Assembly (NCBI GenBank): GCA_002440145.1
Contig: DJRS01000006.1
Span: forward strand, 1 to 19,101
DNA: 19,101 nt
Reading direction: 5' to 3'
Origin: Verrucomicrobia bacterium UBA6354
GTDB taxonomy: Bacteria; Verrucomicrobiota; Kiritimatiellia; RFP12; UBA1067
Part shown: in pieces, positions 7,404 through 14,613 of the stretch
Position numbering within the stretch: the stretch's first letter is position 1
Layout: each line of letters starts with the position of its first letter
Notes under the pieces: generated by a model
The model's input: only the letters and a program-made list of their open reading frames with translations
What the model was told of the DNA's origin: nothing
The model's database searches: none
Program-made: the position numbers and the translations under genes

Positions 7404-7425
7404 AGGCGACAGACAATAGGGGCGT

Positions 7426-9300
7426 ATGAGCATGCAAGGCGAGACATTTCCCGATTGGACCAAGGTCACACCGGAGAACTGCGCGGCGGAACTGCCGCGT
7501 CTCCTGGCCGAGTCCGAGAAACGCGTAGCGGAAATCGAGGGGCAGAAGGCGACCTCCTACGAGGATTTCGTCTGGCGGCTCGACGACGCCACGCGCGAAC
7601 TCTGGCGGACGTGGGGGAACGTCTCGTTCATGACGAGCGTGCGCAATTCGCCCGCCTGGCGCGAGGTCGAGGAGAAGTTCCAGCCTCAGGTCGTTTCCTT
7701 TTCGCTTCGCATGGGACAGTCCAAGGTTTTGCTTGCGCAGGCGAAAGACATCCTTGCGCGCATGAAGTCCTGCGGGAATGCGACGGGCAACGAAACGCGC
7801 ATCCGGATTCTGGAGAAGTTCATTCAGGGCGTCGAGTTGTCGGGCGTTTCGCTCCCCGAAGGGGAACGTGCACGGTTCAACGAGATCGCGGCCCGGCTGG
7901 CGCAGCTTTCCATGGATTTCTCGAATGCGGTCCTGGACGCGACGAACGCGTTCTCGTATAAAAAGGACGGCAAGACCTATACCATCGACGACGCGAACTA
8001 TCCGCAGACGATGAAGACGTGCGCGGACCGGGAGGTTCGCGAGGCGCTCTACCGGGGGCGGTCCACGCGTGCGCCGGAAAATACGCCGCGGATAGCGGAG
8101 ATCCTGAAGCTGCGCTTCGAGAGCGCGCGCCTGCTCGGGTTCGCGAATCCGGCGGAACTTTCCATCGTCACCAAAAGCGCGCCGTCGGTCGCGGCGGTGG
8201 AGGAGATGATCGGCGAGATGGACAGAGCCACGGTAGAGCCTGCGAAAGAGGAAGCGCGCGCGCTGGGGGAGGGGCTCGAACCGTGGGATATCGCCTATGC
8301 GGCGGAACGTCTGCGCGAAAAGACCTATGACTACTCCGAAGAAGAACTCAAGAAGTACTTTCCTTTCGACAAGGTGCTGGAGGGGCTCTTCAAGCTGACG
8401 GAATTCCTGTTCGCGGTCGAGATAACGGAAGTGACGGGCGCGAAGAAGCCGTCCGTCTGGCATTCGGACGTGCGGTTCTTCGAAGTGTGCGAGAAGGGTG
8501 CGCCCATCGCCCACTTCTACATCGACCCGTATGTGCGCAACGGCGAAAAGCGGGGAGGCGCGTGGATGAGCGAGTTCCGCAACCGGTGCGACCGGCGCGG
8601 CGAAAAGCCGCTCGCCTACCTTGCGCTGAATGCGCCCAAGCCGGACGCGAAGGGCGCAAGTCTGCTGCCTTTCCGTGAAGTCGAGACGCTCTTCCACGAG
8701 TTCGGCCACGCCCTGCAGTGCATGCTGACGCGAATCGGGGAGGAAGGCGCGGCGGGCATTTCGCTGATCGAGTGGGACGCGGTGGAAGTCGCGAGCCAAT
8801 TCATGGAAAACTGGTCCCTGGACGACCGTACGGGCATCCACGTTCCGGAGGAGCTCAAGGCGAAGGTCCGTGCGGCACGCAATTTCCGCGCGGCCACGGC
8901 TTGCCGCCGGCAACTCGCGTTCGCCGAGACGGACATGCAGCTTCACGAAAAGGAAGTCCCGGATCCGAACGCGGTGAAGAACAGGGTTTTCGCGCATTTC
9001 GGGCTGGAGATTCTGCCGGACGACCTGTTCCTGAACGCCTTTTCGCATATTTTCGCGGGCGGGTATTCCGCCGGCTACTACGGCTACAAGTGGAGCGAGG
9101 TCATGAGCGCGGACTGCTACGGCGCGTTCGAGGAAGTCGGGATAGCGAACGACGCCGCGATCCAGGCGGTGGGCCGCGCCTACCGCGAGACCATTCTGGC
9201 CTTGGGCGGAAGCGAAAGCGCGTTTGACGTGTTTGTGCGCTTCCGCAAGCGCAAACCTTCGTCCGCGGCGCTTTTGCGCCAGCAGGGATTGGTTCGGTGA
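7426..9300 (+). CDS. prlC: M3-family metallopeptidase, oligopeptidase A type
   Basis: Zinc endo-oligopeptidase of the thimet/oligopeptidase A group; it degrades short peptides, including cleaved signal peptides in E. coli. Length is 624 residues, somewhat shorter than OpdA (about 680). The zinc site is intact: HEFGH at 424-428 (catalytic Glu 425) and third ligand Glu 454 in WDAVEVASQFMENW, with the same 30-residue spacing as OpdA. The C-terminal signature SHIFAGGYSAGYYGYKWSEVMSAD and the ending ETILALGGSESAFDVFVRFRKRKP also fit OpdA. No signal peptide, so cytosolic. The start is uncertain: AGGGG at about 7418-7422 is three bases from ATG 7426 but nine from the in-frame ATG at 7432. The TGA overlaps the GTG of tatD (GTGA). 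Confidence 0.92.
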   Translation: MSMQGETFPDWTKVTPENCAAELPRLLAESEKRVAEIEGQKATSYEDFVWRLDDATRELWRTWGNVSFMTSVRNSPAWREVEEKFQPQVVSFSLRMGQSKVLLAQAKDILARMKSCGNATGNETRIRILEKFIQGVELSGVSLPEGERARFNEIAARLAQLSMDFSNAVLDATNAFSYKKDGKTYTIDDANYPQTMKTCADREVREALYRGRSTRAPENTPRIAEILKLRFESARLLGFANPAELSIVTKSAPSVAAVEEMIGEMDRATVEPAKEEARALGEGLEPWDIAYAAERLREKTYDYSEEELKKYFPFDKVLEGLFKLTEFLFAVEITEVTGAKKPSVWHSDVRFFEVCEKGAPIAHFYIDPYVRNGEKRGGAWMSEFRNRCDRRGEKPLAYLALNAPKPDAKGASLLPFREVETLFHEFGHALQCMLTRIGEEGAAGISLIEWDAVEVASQFMENWSLDDRTGIHVPEELKAKVRAARNFRAATACRRQLAFAETDMQLHEKEVPDPNAVKNRVFAHFGLEILPDDLFLNAFSHIFAGGYSAGYYGYKWSEVMSADCYGAFEEVGIANDAAIQAVGRAYRETILALGGSESAFDVFVRFRKRKPSSAALLRQQGLVR

Positions 9301-10055
9301 GCCCCCTCTTCGACACGCACGCGCACTTCACCGGGAATGCGGAGGAGATTCGCGCCCAGCTTGTGCGCGCGAAAGCGGCGGGGGTGCAGGAGATTTTGGC
9401 CGTCGGCGGCGATACGGAACTCAACAAAACCGCCCGCTTGGCCGCGGCGTTGCAAGGAACGGACCTTCCGCGCGTCTATTGGGCGGCCGGACACGACATG
9501 TCGTCCGTCGGGGTGGTTCGCGAGCCGATTGATTATGCCGGGGTGACGGCGGTGGGAGAATTGGGTTTGGACTACTCCCACGGCGAAACCGACCGCCCCC
9601 TCCAGCGCGAACTTCTCTCCGGACAACTCGAGGCGGCGCGTCAAAAGAACCTGCCTGTCATCATCCATACGCGCGAAGCGGACGACGATACGCTCGGCAT
9701 CTTGCGCGAGATACCGTCCCGGGGCGTGATCCACTGCTTCACGGGGTCGCCGGCTTTTTGCCGCGCGTTGCTCGACTTGGGCTTCTATATCTCCATTTCG
9801 GGGATTGTCACATTCAAAAAGGCGGATAATGTGCGCGAAAGCGCGCTGGTCGTGCCGGACGACCGCCTCCTGATAGAGACCGATTCGCCTTTTCTCGCCC
9901 CGGTCCCTTTGCGCGGAAAGCCCAACGAGCCCGCCTTTCTGGTGGAAACGGCACGGTTTTTGGCGAATTTGCGCGGAATATCCGGTGAAAAGCTGGCGGA
10001 CATGACGACGGCCAACGCGCACGCGTGTTTCGTAGCGGGGCCTGTCAGTTCCTAA
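9297..10055 (+). CDS. tatD: TatD-family metal-dependent hydrolase (DNase)
   Basis: TIM-barrel metallohydrolase of the TatD family, 252 residues, usual length. Members have 3'-5' exonuclease/DNase activity and are linked to DNA repair or nucleic-acid quality control. The metal and active-site set is complete: DTHAH (6-10), Glu 88 in GELGLDY, His 124 in IIHTRE, His 146 in IHCFTG, and Asp 196 in ETDSPFLAP. The YcfH/YjjV-type ending RGKPNEPAFLVETARFLANLRG is also present. The GTG start at 9297 overlaps the preceding stop, so translation is coupled to the M3 peptidase. The exact paralogue (TatD, YcfH or YjjV) cannot be told from this sequence alone. Confidence 0.92.
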   Translation: MSPLFDTHAHFTGNAEEIRAQLVRAKAAGVQEILAVGGDTELNKTARLAAALQGTDLPRVYWAAGHDMSSVGVVREPIDYAGVTAVGELGLDYSHGETDRPLQRELLSGQLEAARQKNLPVIIHTREADDDTLGILREIPSRGVIHCFTGSPAFCRALLDLGFYISISGIVTFKKADNVRESALVVPDDRLLIETDSPFLAPVPLRGKPNEPAFLVETARFLANLRGISGEKLADMTTANAHACFVAGPVSS

Positions 10056-10132
10056 GCGGAGGCGGATGGATGGCGAACCGCTCCGTCCCGTCCGGTGCCT
10101 GCGGGGAAACATCCAGAAAGAAGGAATGTCGT

Positions 10133-11287
10133 ATGAAACGCTATTTTATCATAGGAGTGGCTCTCAGCCCGCCCGGCACGATGGGCGGCAACTCAAAGAT
10201 CGCCCTCGAAATGGCGCGGCACTTGAGCGAAACGAACGAGGTGCACTTTCTGGTTCCCGAAGTCAAGCTGCCGACGGTCACGGACAATCTGCCGCCCAAG
10301 CCAAACCTGCATTTGCATGTGCTGCCGTCCTTCCCCAAGGGCGAATTCATGCATCCGGTCGCCGCCGTGCGCCATTTTTGCCGCGCGATTGGCGCGGTAT
10401 TCGCCGCGGAAGCCATCGCAAAGGACGACCAAGTCTTCTGTTGCAGCGAGGCACATGTCGAAACTCTTCCGCTTGCCTTGCTTAAACGGCGATTCGCCTT
10501 TACGTGGATCACGAGCGATTTCCTTTTCGCGCCTTCTCCGTGGGAAAACCTGTCGCGCGGCTATCGCTTCCCGTTCTTCAAGTGGGTTTTCGCCTGGTTT
10601 TTGCTTAAAACCTTGTTTTTCATCCAATTAAGATATGCCGACCGGTTTGTCATTACGAACGACTCCGACCGCGTACGTTTCCCTGCTCGCCTTCAGAAGG
10701 ACGTGTTCGCATTCTACGGCGGCGTGAATGTGGAGCAAATACCCGCTGCACACCTGGAGAAAACGCGCGATGTGGTTTTCTGCAGCCGCCTGCATCCGCA
10801 GAAGGGCGTGGAAGGGTTGCTTGACATATGGGCGCGCGTCGTCCGCCAAGATCCTGCGCGGCGTCTGACGCTAATCGGCAACGGGACGCCCGCCTACGAG
10901 AAGCTTTTGCGCCGGAAAGCCGCGCGTCTCGGCATGGAACATGCGATAGATTGGCTCGGTTACGTGAACAACGCGGCGAAATACGAAATCTATTGTTCGG
11001 CGCGGCTGTTTGTGCACGCGACGGTCTACGACAACAACGGCATGGTCGCCGCGGAAGCCCTCTGTTCGGGTCTGCCGGTCGTCATGTACGATTTGCCCGC
11101 CTTGCGTGGCGTTTACACGACTGGTTGCCATAAGGTTCCCTATGGCGACAAGGACGCGTTCGCCGCGGCCATCCTTTCCGATCCGCCCCCGCCGACGGAT
11201 GCGGAAGTCGCCTCTCTGCGCGCACAGTGGGATTGGTCCGGACGGGTGGCCCGGTTCCGGCGCTTTGCGGAGGGGAAAACGGCATGA
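10133..11287 (+). CDS. Family 4-type (GT-B) glycosyltransferase
   Basis: Predicted retaining glycosyltransferase of 384 residues with GT-B architecture, probably acting at the cytoplasmic face in surface-glycan assembly. The N-terminal half starts with RYFIIGVALSPPGTMGGNSKIALEMARHL, a Gly-rich acceptor-domain loop; a hydrophobic stretch (about 145-165) may touch the membrane. The C-terminal half has the donor-site pattern: VVFCSRLHPQKGVEGLLDIW, RLTLIGNG, a VHATVYDNNGMVAAEALCSGLPVVMYD stretch corresponding to the GT4 E-x7-E motif (first Glu replaced by Asp). ATG 10133 has AAGGA seven bases upstream; earlier in-frame starts lie in or near tatD and are rejected. The stop overlaps the next start (ATGA). 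By eye its first half is less GC-rich than its neighbours, so it may have been transferred. Donor and acceptor are unknown. Confidence 0.85.
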   Translation: MKRYFIIGVALSPPGTMGGNSKIALEMARHLSETNEVHFLVPEVKLPTVTDNLPPKPNLHLHVLPSFPKGEFMHPVAAVRHFCRAIGAVFAAEAIAKDDQVFCCSEAHVETLPLALLKRRFAFTWITSDFLFAPSPWENLSRGYRFPFFKWVFAWFLLKTLFFIQLRYADRFVITNDSDRVRFPARLQKDVFAFYGGVNVEQIPAAHLEKTRDVVFCSRLHPQKGVEGLLDIWARVVRQDPARRLTLIGNGTPAYEKLLRRKAARLGMEHAIDWLGYVNNAAKYEIYCSARLFVHATVYDNNGMVAAEALCSGLPVVMYDLPALRGVYTTGCHKVPYGDKDAFAAAILSDPPPPTDAEVASLRAQWDWSGRVARFRRFAEGKTA

Positions 11288-12027
11288 CCCCTCCCGTCTT
11301 GGTTTCGGTCGTGCGCGATTTCGCCATGTACGACCGCTGCCTGCGGACGAACCCGAACTGCCGCGGCTGCACCTTCGCGCCGCTGGACAACCGCGTCCGG
11401 AACGAGGGCATCCCGCTGAAATACAACGCGTTTCTGGACTCCCGTCCCGCAGACGAGGAGGCGTGGTACGTCTTCTGCCACGAGGACTTCGAGCCGCGCG
11501 AACCGCTTTTGTCGCGGCTGGAAGGTCTGGACACGGCCTGTTTGCGGGGGCCGATCGGCGCACGCACGCGCGTCCGCTTCGGCATTTACCACGAATGGCA
11601 GCTCGTCGGTCGGGTGGCGGAATGCGCCAAAGACGGTTCGGGCGAACATGAATTGGGAAGGACCGTCCCGCCGGGCACGCCCGTGGAAACGTTCGACTGC
11701 CAATGCCTGATTGTGCATTCTTCGCTTGTCCACCGCCATAACCTGCGGTTTGACGAACATTTGACCTTCGATCTTTATGTGGAAGACTTCTGCCGGACGG
11801 CGGCGCAGCGCGGCATTCCTTCGCGCATTCTCCCGTTCGCGGCATGCCATTGGAGCGGCGGAAACGTCCTGCCGCGCTACTACGAGCAAGAGGCTTATCT
11901 CGCCAAAAAGTATCCAAACGACTGCTTTACGGGCACTTCTTCATGGATATTGGGCGGTTGCCCGCCCTTGGCGCGGCGGATGACTGTCGCGCTCAAGCGG
12001 TTCGTACGGCGGCTTAGCCGCGCATGA
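11284..12027 (+). CDS. Glycosyltransferase-like protein, GT-A/StrF-like family
   Basis: Predicted 247-residue cytosolic protein resembling the small GT2-like family that includes StrF (PF13712 type). It opens with a beta-strand VLVSVVRDFAMYDRCL, then a NEGIPLKYNAFLDSR segment (the usual N-x-A pattern) and WYVFCHEDFEP, where HED (66-68) stands at the metal/nucleotide-sugar DxD-like position. A later FDEHLTFDLYVEDFCRTAAQRG segment carries the acidic acceptor-site motif (YxEDxCxxA). It is Cys-rich for its size. ATG 11284 overlaps the previous TGA, so it is coupled to the GT4-type gene. Its 3' end overlaps the convergent RgpF-like gene by 14 bases. Substrates are unknown; a glycosyltransferase role is inferred from fold pattern only. 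Confidence 0.72.
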   Translation: MTPPVLVSVVRDFAMYDRCLRTNPNCRGCTFAPLDNRVRNEGIPLKYNAFLDSRPADEEAWYVFCHEDFEPREPLLSRLEGLDTACLRGPIGARTRVRFGIYHEWQLVGRVAECAKDGSGEHELGRTVPPGTPVETFDCQCLIVHSSLVHRHNLRFDEHLTFDLYVEDFCRTAAQRGIPSRILPFAACHWSGGNVLPRYYEQEAYLAKKYPNDCFTGTSSWILGGCPPLARRMTVALKRFVRRLSRA

Positions 12028-12892
12028 TCCGCCCAAGGCAGGCGGTGAGCGCCCTGTCGCCGACAAGCCGCCGCGCCGTTCGGGAGCCGAATCGCACCAG
12101 CCGCGACAACGCGCCGAACAACCGGTAGCCCAGTAACGCCACGCCGGGCGGGAGGACGCCTTCCGCGACCACATACCCCTGTGCCGCGACGAGGGTGGCG
12201 AAGGCCAATTCCAGCGAACCGACAAGATTGAAGTCGATATGCGCGTTGGAAGGAGTTATTTCCGGGAAGTCCGTCCAGGTGAAGCGATTGGCGAGAGGCT
12301 TGAAAAGCGCCGCGCGCACCATGAAAATCGTGCCGGCGACGGAGACGGGCGCGGCGGGACGGAGTCCGAGTTTCCGCAGAAGGTCGCGGCAATCCCGGCG
12401 GGTGGACGGGCAGAAGTCGCCCGCGGCATAGTTGATGAAGCGGCTCGCGGCGATCATGCCGAGGGATGGGTGGCGCGCAAACGCCGCGAGACTCGCCCGC
12501 ACCTTCGCCGGGGTGGCGCAGAACCGCAAAAGCACCCGCCGCCATTCGCCGCCGCGGACCGGACGGAAGTTCACCCAGCCGTCCACATCGCGTTTGGTGT
12601 GGAGTTTCACGAGGCAGTCGTACGAATCGAGGGGATACCGGTTCAGGACTTCGCAGACGAACGGGCCGATATCGTAGCCCCGGTTCGGGACGGCGACGAT
12701 TTTTACGCCTGTCTGGGGCAGTAGCCCGGCCAAGAGCGCGGCAAATTCGGGTTTCGTTTCCGGATAGGTCGCCACGACTTCCACTGCTTCCGCCCCACAG
12801 ACGTCTATGAAGTTCCGGGTGCACGCGGCGATCTCCGATGCGAGGGACGCATAGAAGAAGTGCGCATGGACGAGTAGGCGAACCTGTTTCAT
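12014..12892 (-). CDS. RgpF-like rhamnan/polysaccharide synthesis protein
   Basis: Predicted 292-residue protein of the RgpF family (rhamnose-glucose/rhamnan polysaccharide assembly, glycosyltransferase-like). Diagnostic segments: VHAHFFYASLASEI near the N-terminus (8-21), VPNRGYDIGPF (68-78), YDCLVKLHTKRD (91-102), GGEWRRVLL, a HPSLGMI strand, and SVAGTIFMVRAALFKPL (about 183-199), all in family order. The C-terminal 50 residues are basic and less conserved. ATG 12892 is chosen because a perfect TATAAT lies only seven bases upstream, so the transcript should begin at or next to this ATG. The gene converges on the two glycosyltransferase genes on the other strand and probably belongs to the same glycan locus. 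The sugar added is not predictable here. Confidence 0.85.
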   Translation of the reverse strand: MKQVRLLVHAHFFYASLASEIAACTRNFIDVCGAEAVEVVATYPETKPEFAALLAGLLPQTGVKIVAVPNRGYDIGPFVCEVLNRYPLDSYDCLVKLHTKRDVDGWVNFRPVRGGEWRRVLLRFCATPAKVRASLAAFARHPSLGMIAASRFINYAAGDFCPSTRRDCRDLLRKLGLRPAAPVSVAGTIFMVRAALFKPLANRFTWTDFPEITPSNAHIDFNLVGSLELAFATLVAAQGYVVAEGVLPPGVALLGYRLFGALSRLVRFGSRTARRLVGDRALTACLGRIMRG

Positions 12893-12899
12893 GGCGAGT

Positions 12900-12928
12900 A
12901 TTATAACAAATCAGCGGCAGGGAGGAAA
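12900..12928 (-). promoter_or_regulatory. Promoter of the RgpF-like gene, leaderless type
   Basis: On the minus strand TATAAT (12905-12900) is preceded by TGT (12908-12906), a complete extended -10. The -35 region (TTTCCT, 12928-12923, 17-base spacer) is weak. Only seven bases (12899-12893) separate the -10 from the ATG. The start site therefore falls at 12893 or on the A of ATG (12892), leaving no room for a ribosome site. Confidence 0.72.
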
Positions 12929-12994
12929 GTCCGTCCGGCCCCGTCTTTCCGCTCGCATTTTCCTGTCCTGTCCAAAACCATTTGCTTTGACAAT

Positions 12995-13017
12995 TCACAC
13001 AGATGAAAAAAGTGTGA
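12995..13017. promoter_or_regulatory. Candidate operator: inverted repeat TCACAC / GTGTGA
   Basis: Perfect 6-bp inverted repeat, TCACAC at 12995-13000 and GTGTGA at 13012-13017, separated by 11 A-rich bases. It lies in the divergent space between the RgpF-like and arginine decarboxylase genes, centred about 56 bases upstream of the predicted speA start site. A regulator site is plausible, but an isolated 6-bp repeat may be chance. A TTGACA (12987-12992) just upstream has no matching -10 at normal spacing. Confidence 0.3.
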
Positions 13018-13026
13018 TATTTTCTA

Positions 13027-13055
13027 TTGCACGCGCGAAACGGTTATGGTAAAAT
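13027..13055 (+). promoter_or_regulatory. Promoter of the polyamine operon (extended -10)
   Basis: TTGCAC (13027-13032), a 17-base spacer and TAAAAT (13050-13055) preceded by TGG (13047-13049). The start site should be near 13062, giving a leader of about 98 bases before ATG 13160. That leader is GC-rich and purine-rich; a short stem (CGGG with CCCG around 13099-13117) and an ATCC/GGAT pair are visible, but I recognise no known riboswitch. Confidence 0.7.
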
Positions 13056-13159
13056 ATGCGGTGTTCTAAAGCCGAAAAAGGGCGACGGAGCGGCGGTAGC
13101 GGGAGCAGGAGCCCCGAAACCATCCGTTGACCAAGGATTCTTAATTGTGAGGGATGACG

Positions 13160-14608
13160 ATGAAGTCTCTCAGTCAGTTGGATACGCCTGTCGCCAAGGC
13201 TCTGGAAGAGCAGCGGGTCAACCGTTTGGCGCATTTTGACGTGCCCGGCCACAAGGGCGGGCGCATGAACCCGGCGCTGAACGAATATTTCGGCGCGAAG
13301 TTGATGTCTTTGGACGTCAACTCCATGAAACCTTTGGACAATCTGGCCCACCCGGTTTCCGTCATAAAGGACGCGCAGACGCTGGCGGCGAAAGCGTTCG
13401 GGGCGGACAACGCCTTTTTCATCGTCAACGGCACGACCGCGGCGGTGCAGACGATGATTTTCGCCTCCATCCAGGCGGGGCAGAAGATCATCCTGCCGCG
13501 CAACGTGCACCGCTCGGCCATCAACGCGCTCGTCGTGAACGGGGCGATTCCGGTCTACGTGAACCCGCAGGTCAACCCCGAGCTGGGCATTCCGCTCGGG
13601 ATGCGCCTGGAGGATGTCGAGGCGGCGATTTCGGCCAATCCGGACGCCAAGGCGGTGTTCGTGAACAATCCGACCTACTACGGCATTTGTTCCGACCTGC
13701 GCGCCATCGTGGCGCTCGCCCATGCGCACAACATGCTCGTTCTGGTGGACGAGGCGCACGGCACGCACTTCTATTTCACGGACAAGCTCCCCGTTTCCGC
13801 CATGGCGGCGGGGGCGGACATGGCGGCGTGTTCCATCCACAAGACCGGCGGGTCGCTGACGCAGTCGTCCATCCTTCTGACGCGGCGTCCGGTGGACCCG
13901 GACTACATTCGCCAGGTCATCAACCTCACCCAGACGACGTCCGCCTCGTATCTGCTCATCGCCTCGCTCGACCTGGCCCGGCGCAATCTCTACGAGAACG
14001 GGCGGGCCATGTACGAAAAGACAATCCAGATGGCGGACTACGCCCGCGAGGAAATCAACGATCTGGGCGGGTACCACGCGTTCGGGCCCGAACTCGTGAA
14101 CGGGGATTCGGTGTGCGCGTTCGATTCGACGAAGCTCTCCATCCACACGCGCGAAATCGGGCTGGCCGGCATCGAGGTCTACGACCTTCTGCGCGACGAC
14201 TACGGCATCCAGATCGAGTTCGGCGACGTGGGCAATATCCTCTGCATCCTGTCCTCGGGGGACCGTCCGCTGGATATCGAACGTCTCATCTCGGCGCTCT
14301 CGGAAATCAAGCGTCTGCACGCGAAATCGCCCGTCGGGCTCTTCGACCACGAGTATGTGGAGCCGAAAGTGGAAATGTCCCCCCAGGCCGCGTTCTACGC
14401 GTCCAAGCGGTCCGTGCCGATCACGAAGTCCAAGGGGTACGTCGCGGCGGAATTCGTGATGTGCTATCCGCCGGGCATTCCGATCCTGGCGCCGGGCGAG
14501 CGCATTACGCAGGAGGTTTTGGACTACATTCTGTACGCGAAGTCCAAGGGCTGCTTCATGACGGGCCCGGCGGACATGAAGATCAACAAGATCAACGTGG
14601 TGAGGTAA
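13160..14608 (+). CDS. speA: Arginine decarboxylase, fold type I PLP enzyme
   Basis: PLP-dependent Orn/Lys/Arg decarboxylase of 482 residues, like the short Bacillus SpeA class; expected to convert arginine to agmatine, the first step of polyamine synthesis. Visible: substrate-entry segment HFDVPGHKGGR (25-35), FIVNGTTAAVQ at the phosphate-binding turn, DEAHGTH (197-203) with the PLP-ring Asp, and the Schiff-base lysine K228 in SIHKTGGSLTQSS. The C-terminal domain has EFVMCYPPGIPILAPGE. Specificity for arginine rather than lysine or ornithine is inferred from the downstream ureohydrolase. ATG 13160 is preferred over ATG 13154 because GAGGG (13149-13153) directly abuts the latter but is six bases from the former. 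It heads a five-gene operon. Confidence 0.9.
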   Translation: MKSLSQLDTPVAKALEEQRVNRLAHFDVPGHKGGRMNPALNEYFGAKLMSLDVNSMKPLDNLAHPVSVIKDAQTLAAKAFGADNAFFIVNGTTAAVQTMIFASIQAGQKIILPRNVHRSAINALVVNGAIPVYVNPQVNPELGIPLGMRLEDVEAAISANPDAKAVFVNNPTYYGICSDLRAIVALAHAHNMLVLVDEAHGTHFYFTDKLPVSAMAAGADMAACSIHKTGGSLTQSSILLTRRPVDPDYIRQVINLTQTTSASYLLIASLDLARRNLYENGRAMYEKTIQMADYAREEINDLGGYHAFGPELVNGDSVCAFDSTKLSIHTREIGLAGIEVYDLLRDDYGIQIEFGDVGNILCILSSGDRPLDIERLISALSEIKRLHAKSPVGLFDHEYVEPKVEMSPQAAFYASKRSVPITKSKGYVAAEFVMCYPPGIPILAPGERITQEVLDYILYAKSKGCFMTGPADMKINKINVVR

Positions 14609-14613
14609 GCGAG

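Noticed and set aside
7357..9048. 563-residue minus-strand open frame
   Set aside because: Antisense shadow of the M3 peptidase, which has an intact HEFGH site on the plus strand.
10025..10132. 36-residue N-terminal extension of the GT4-type glycosyltransferase
   Set aside because: It begins inside tatD, and ATG 10133 has AAGGA at proper spacing and starts directly with the Rossmann strand.
12987..13021. TTGACA with a downstream GATATT as an additional speA promoter
   Set aside because: The spacing is about 23 bases, too long for a sigma-70 type promoter; the TTGCAC/TAAAAT pair further downstream fits better.
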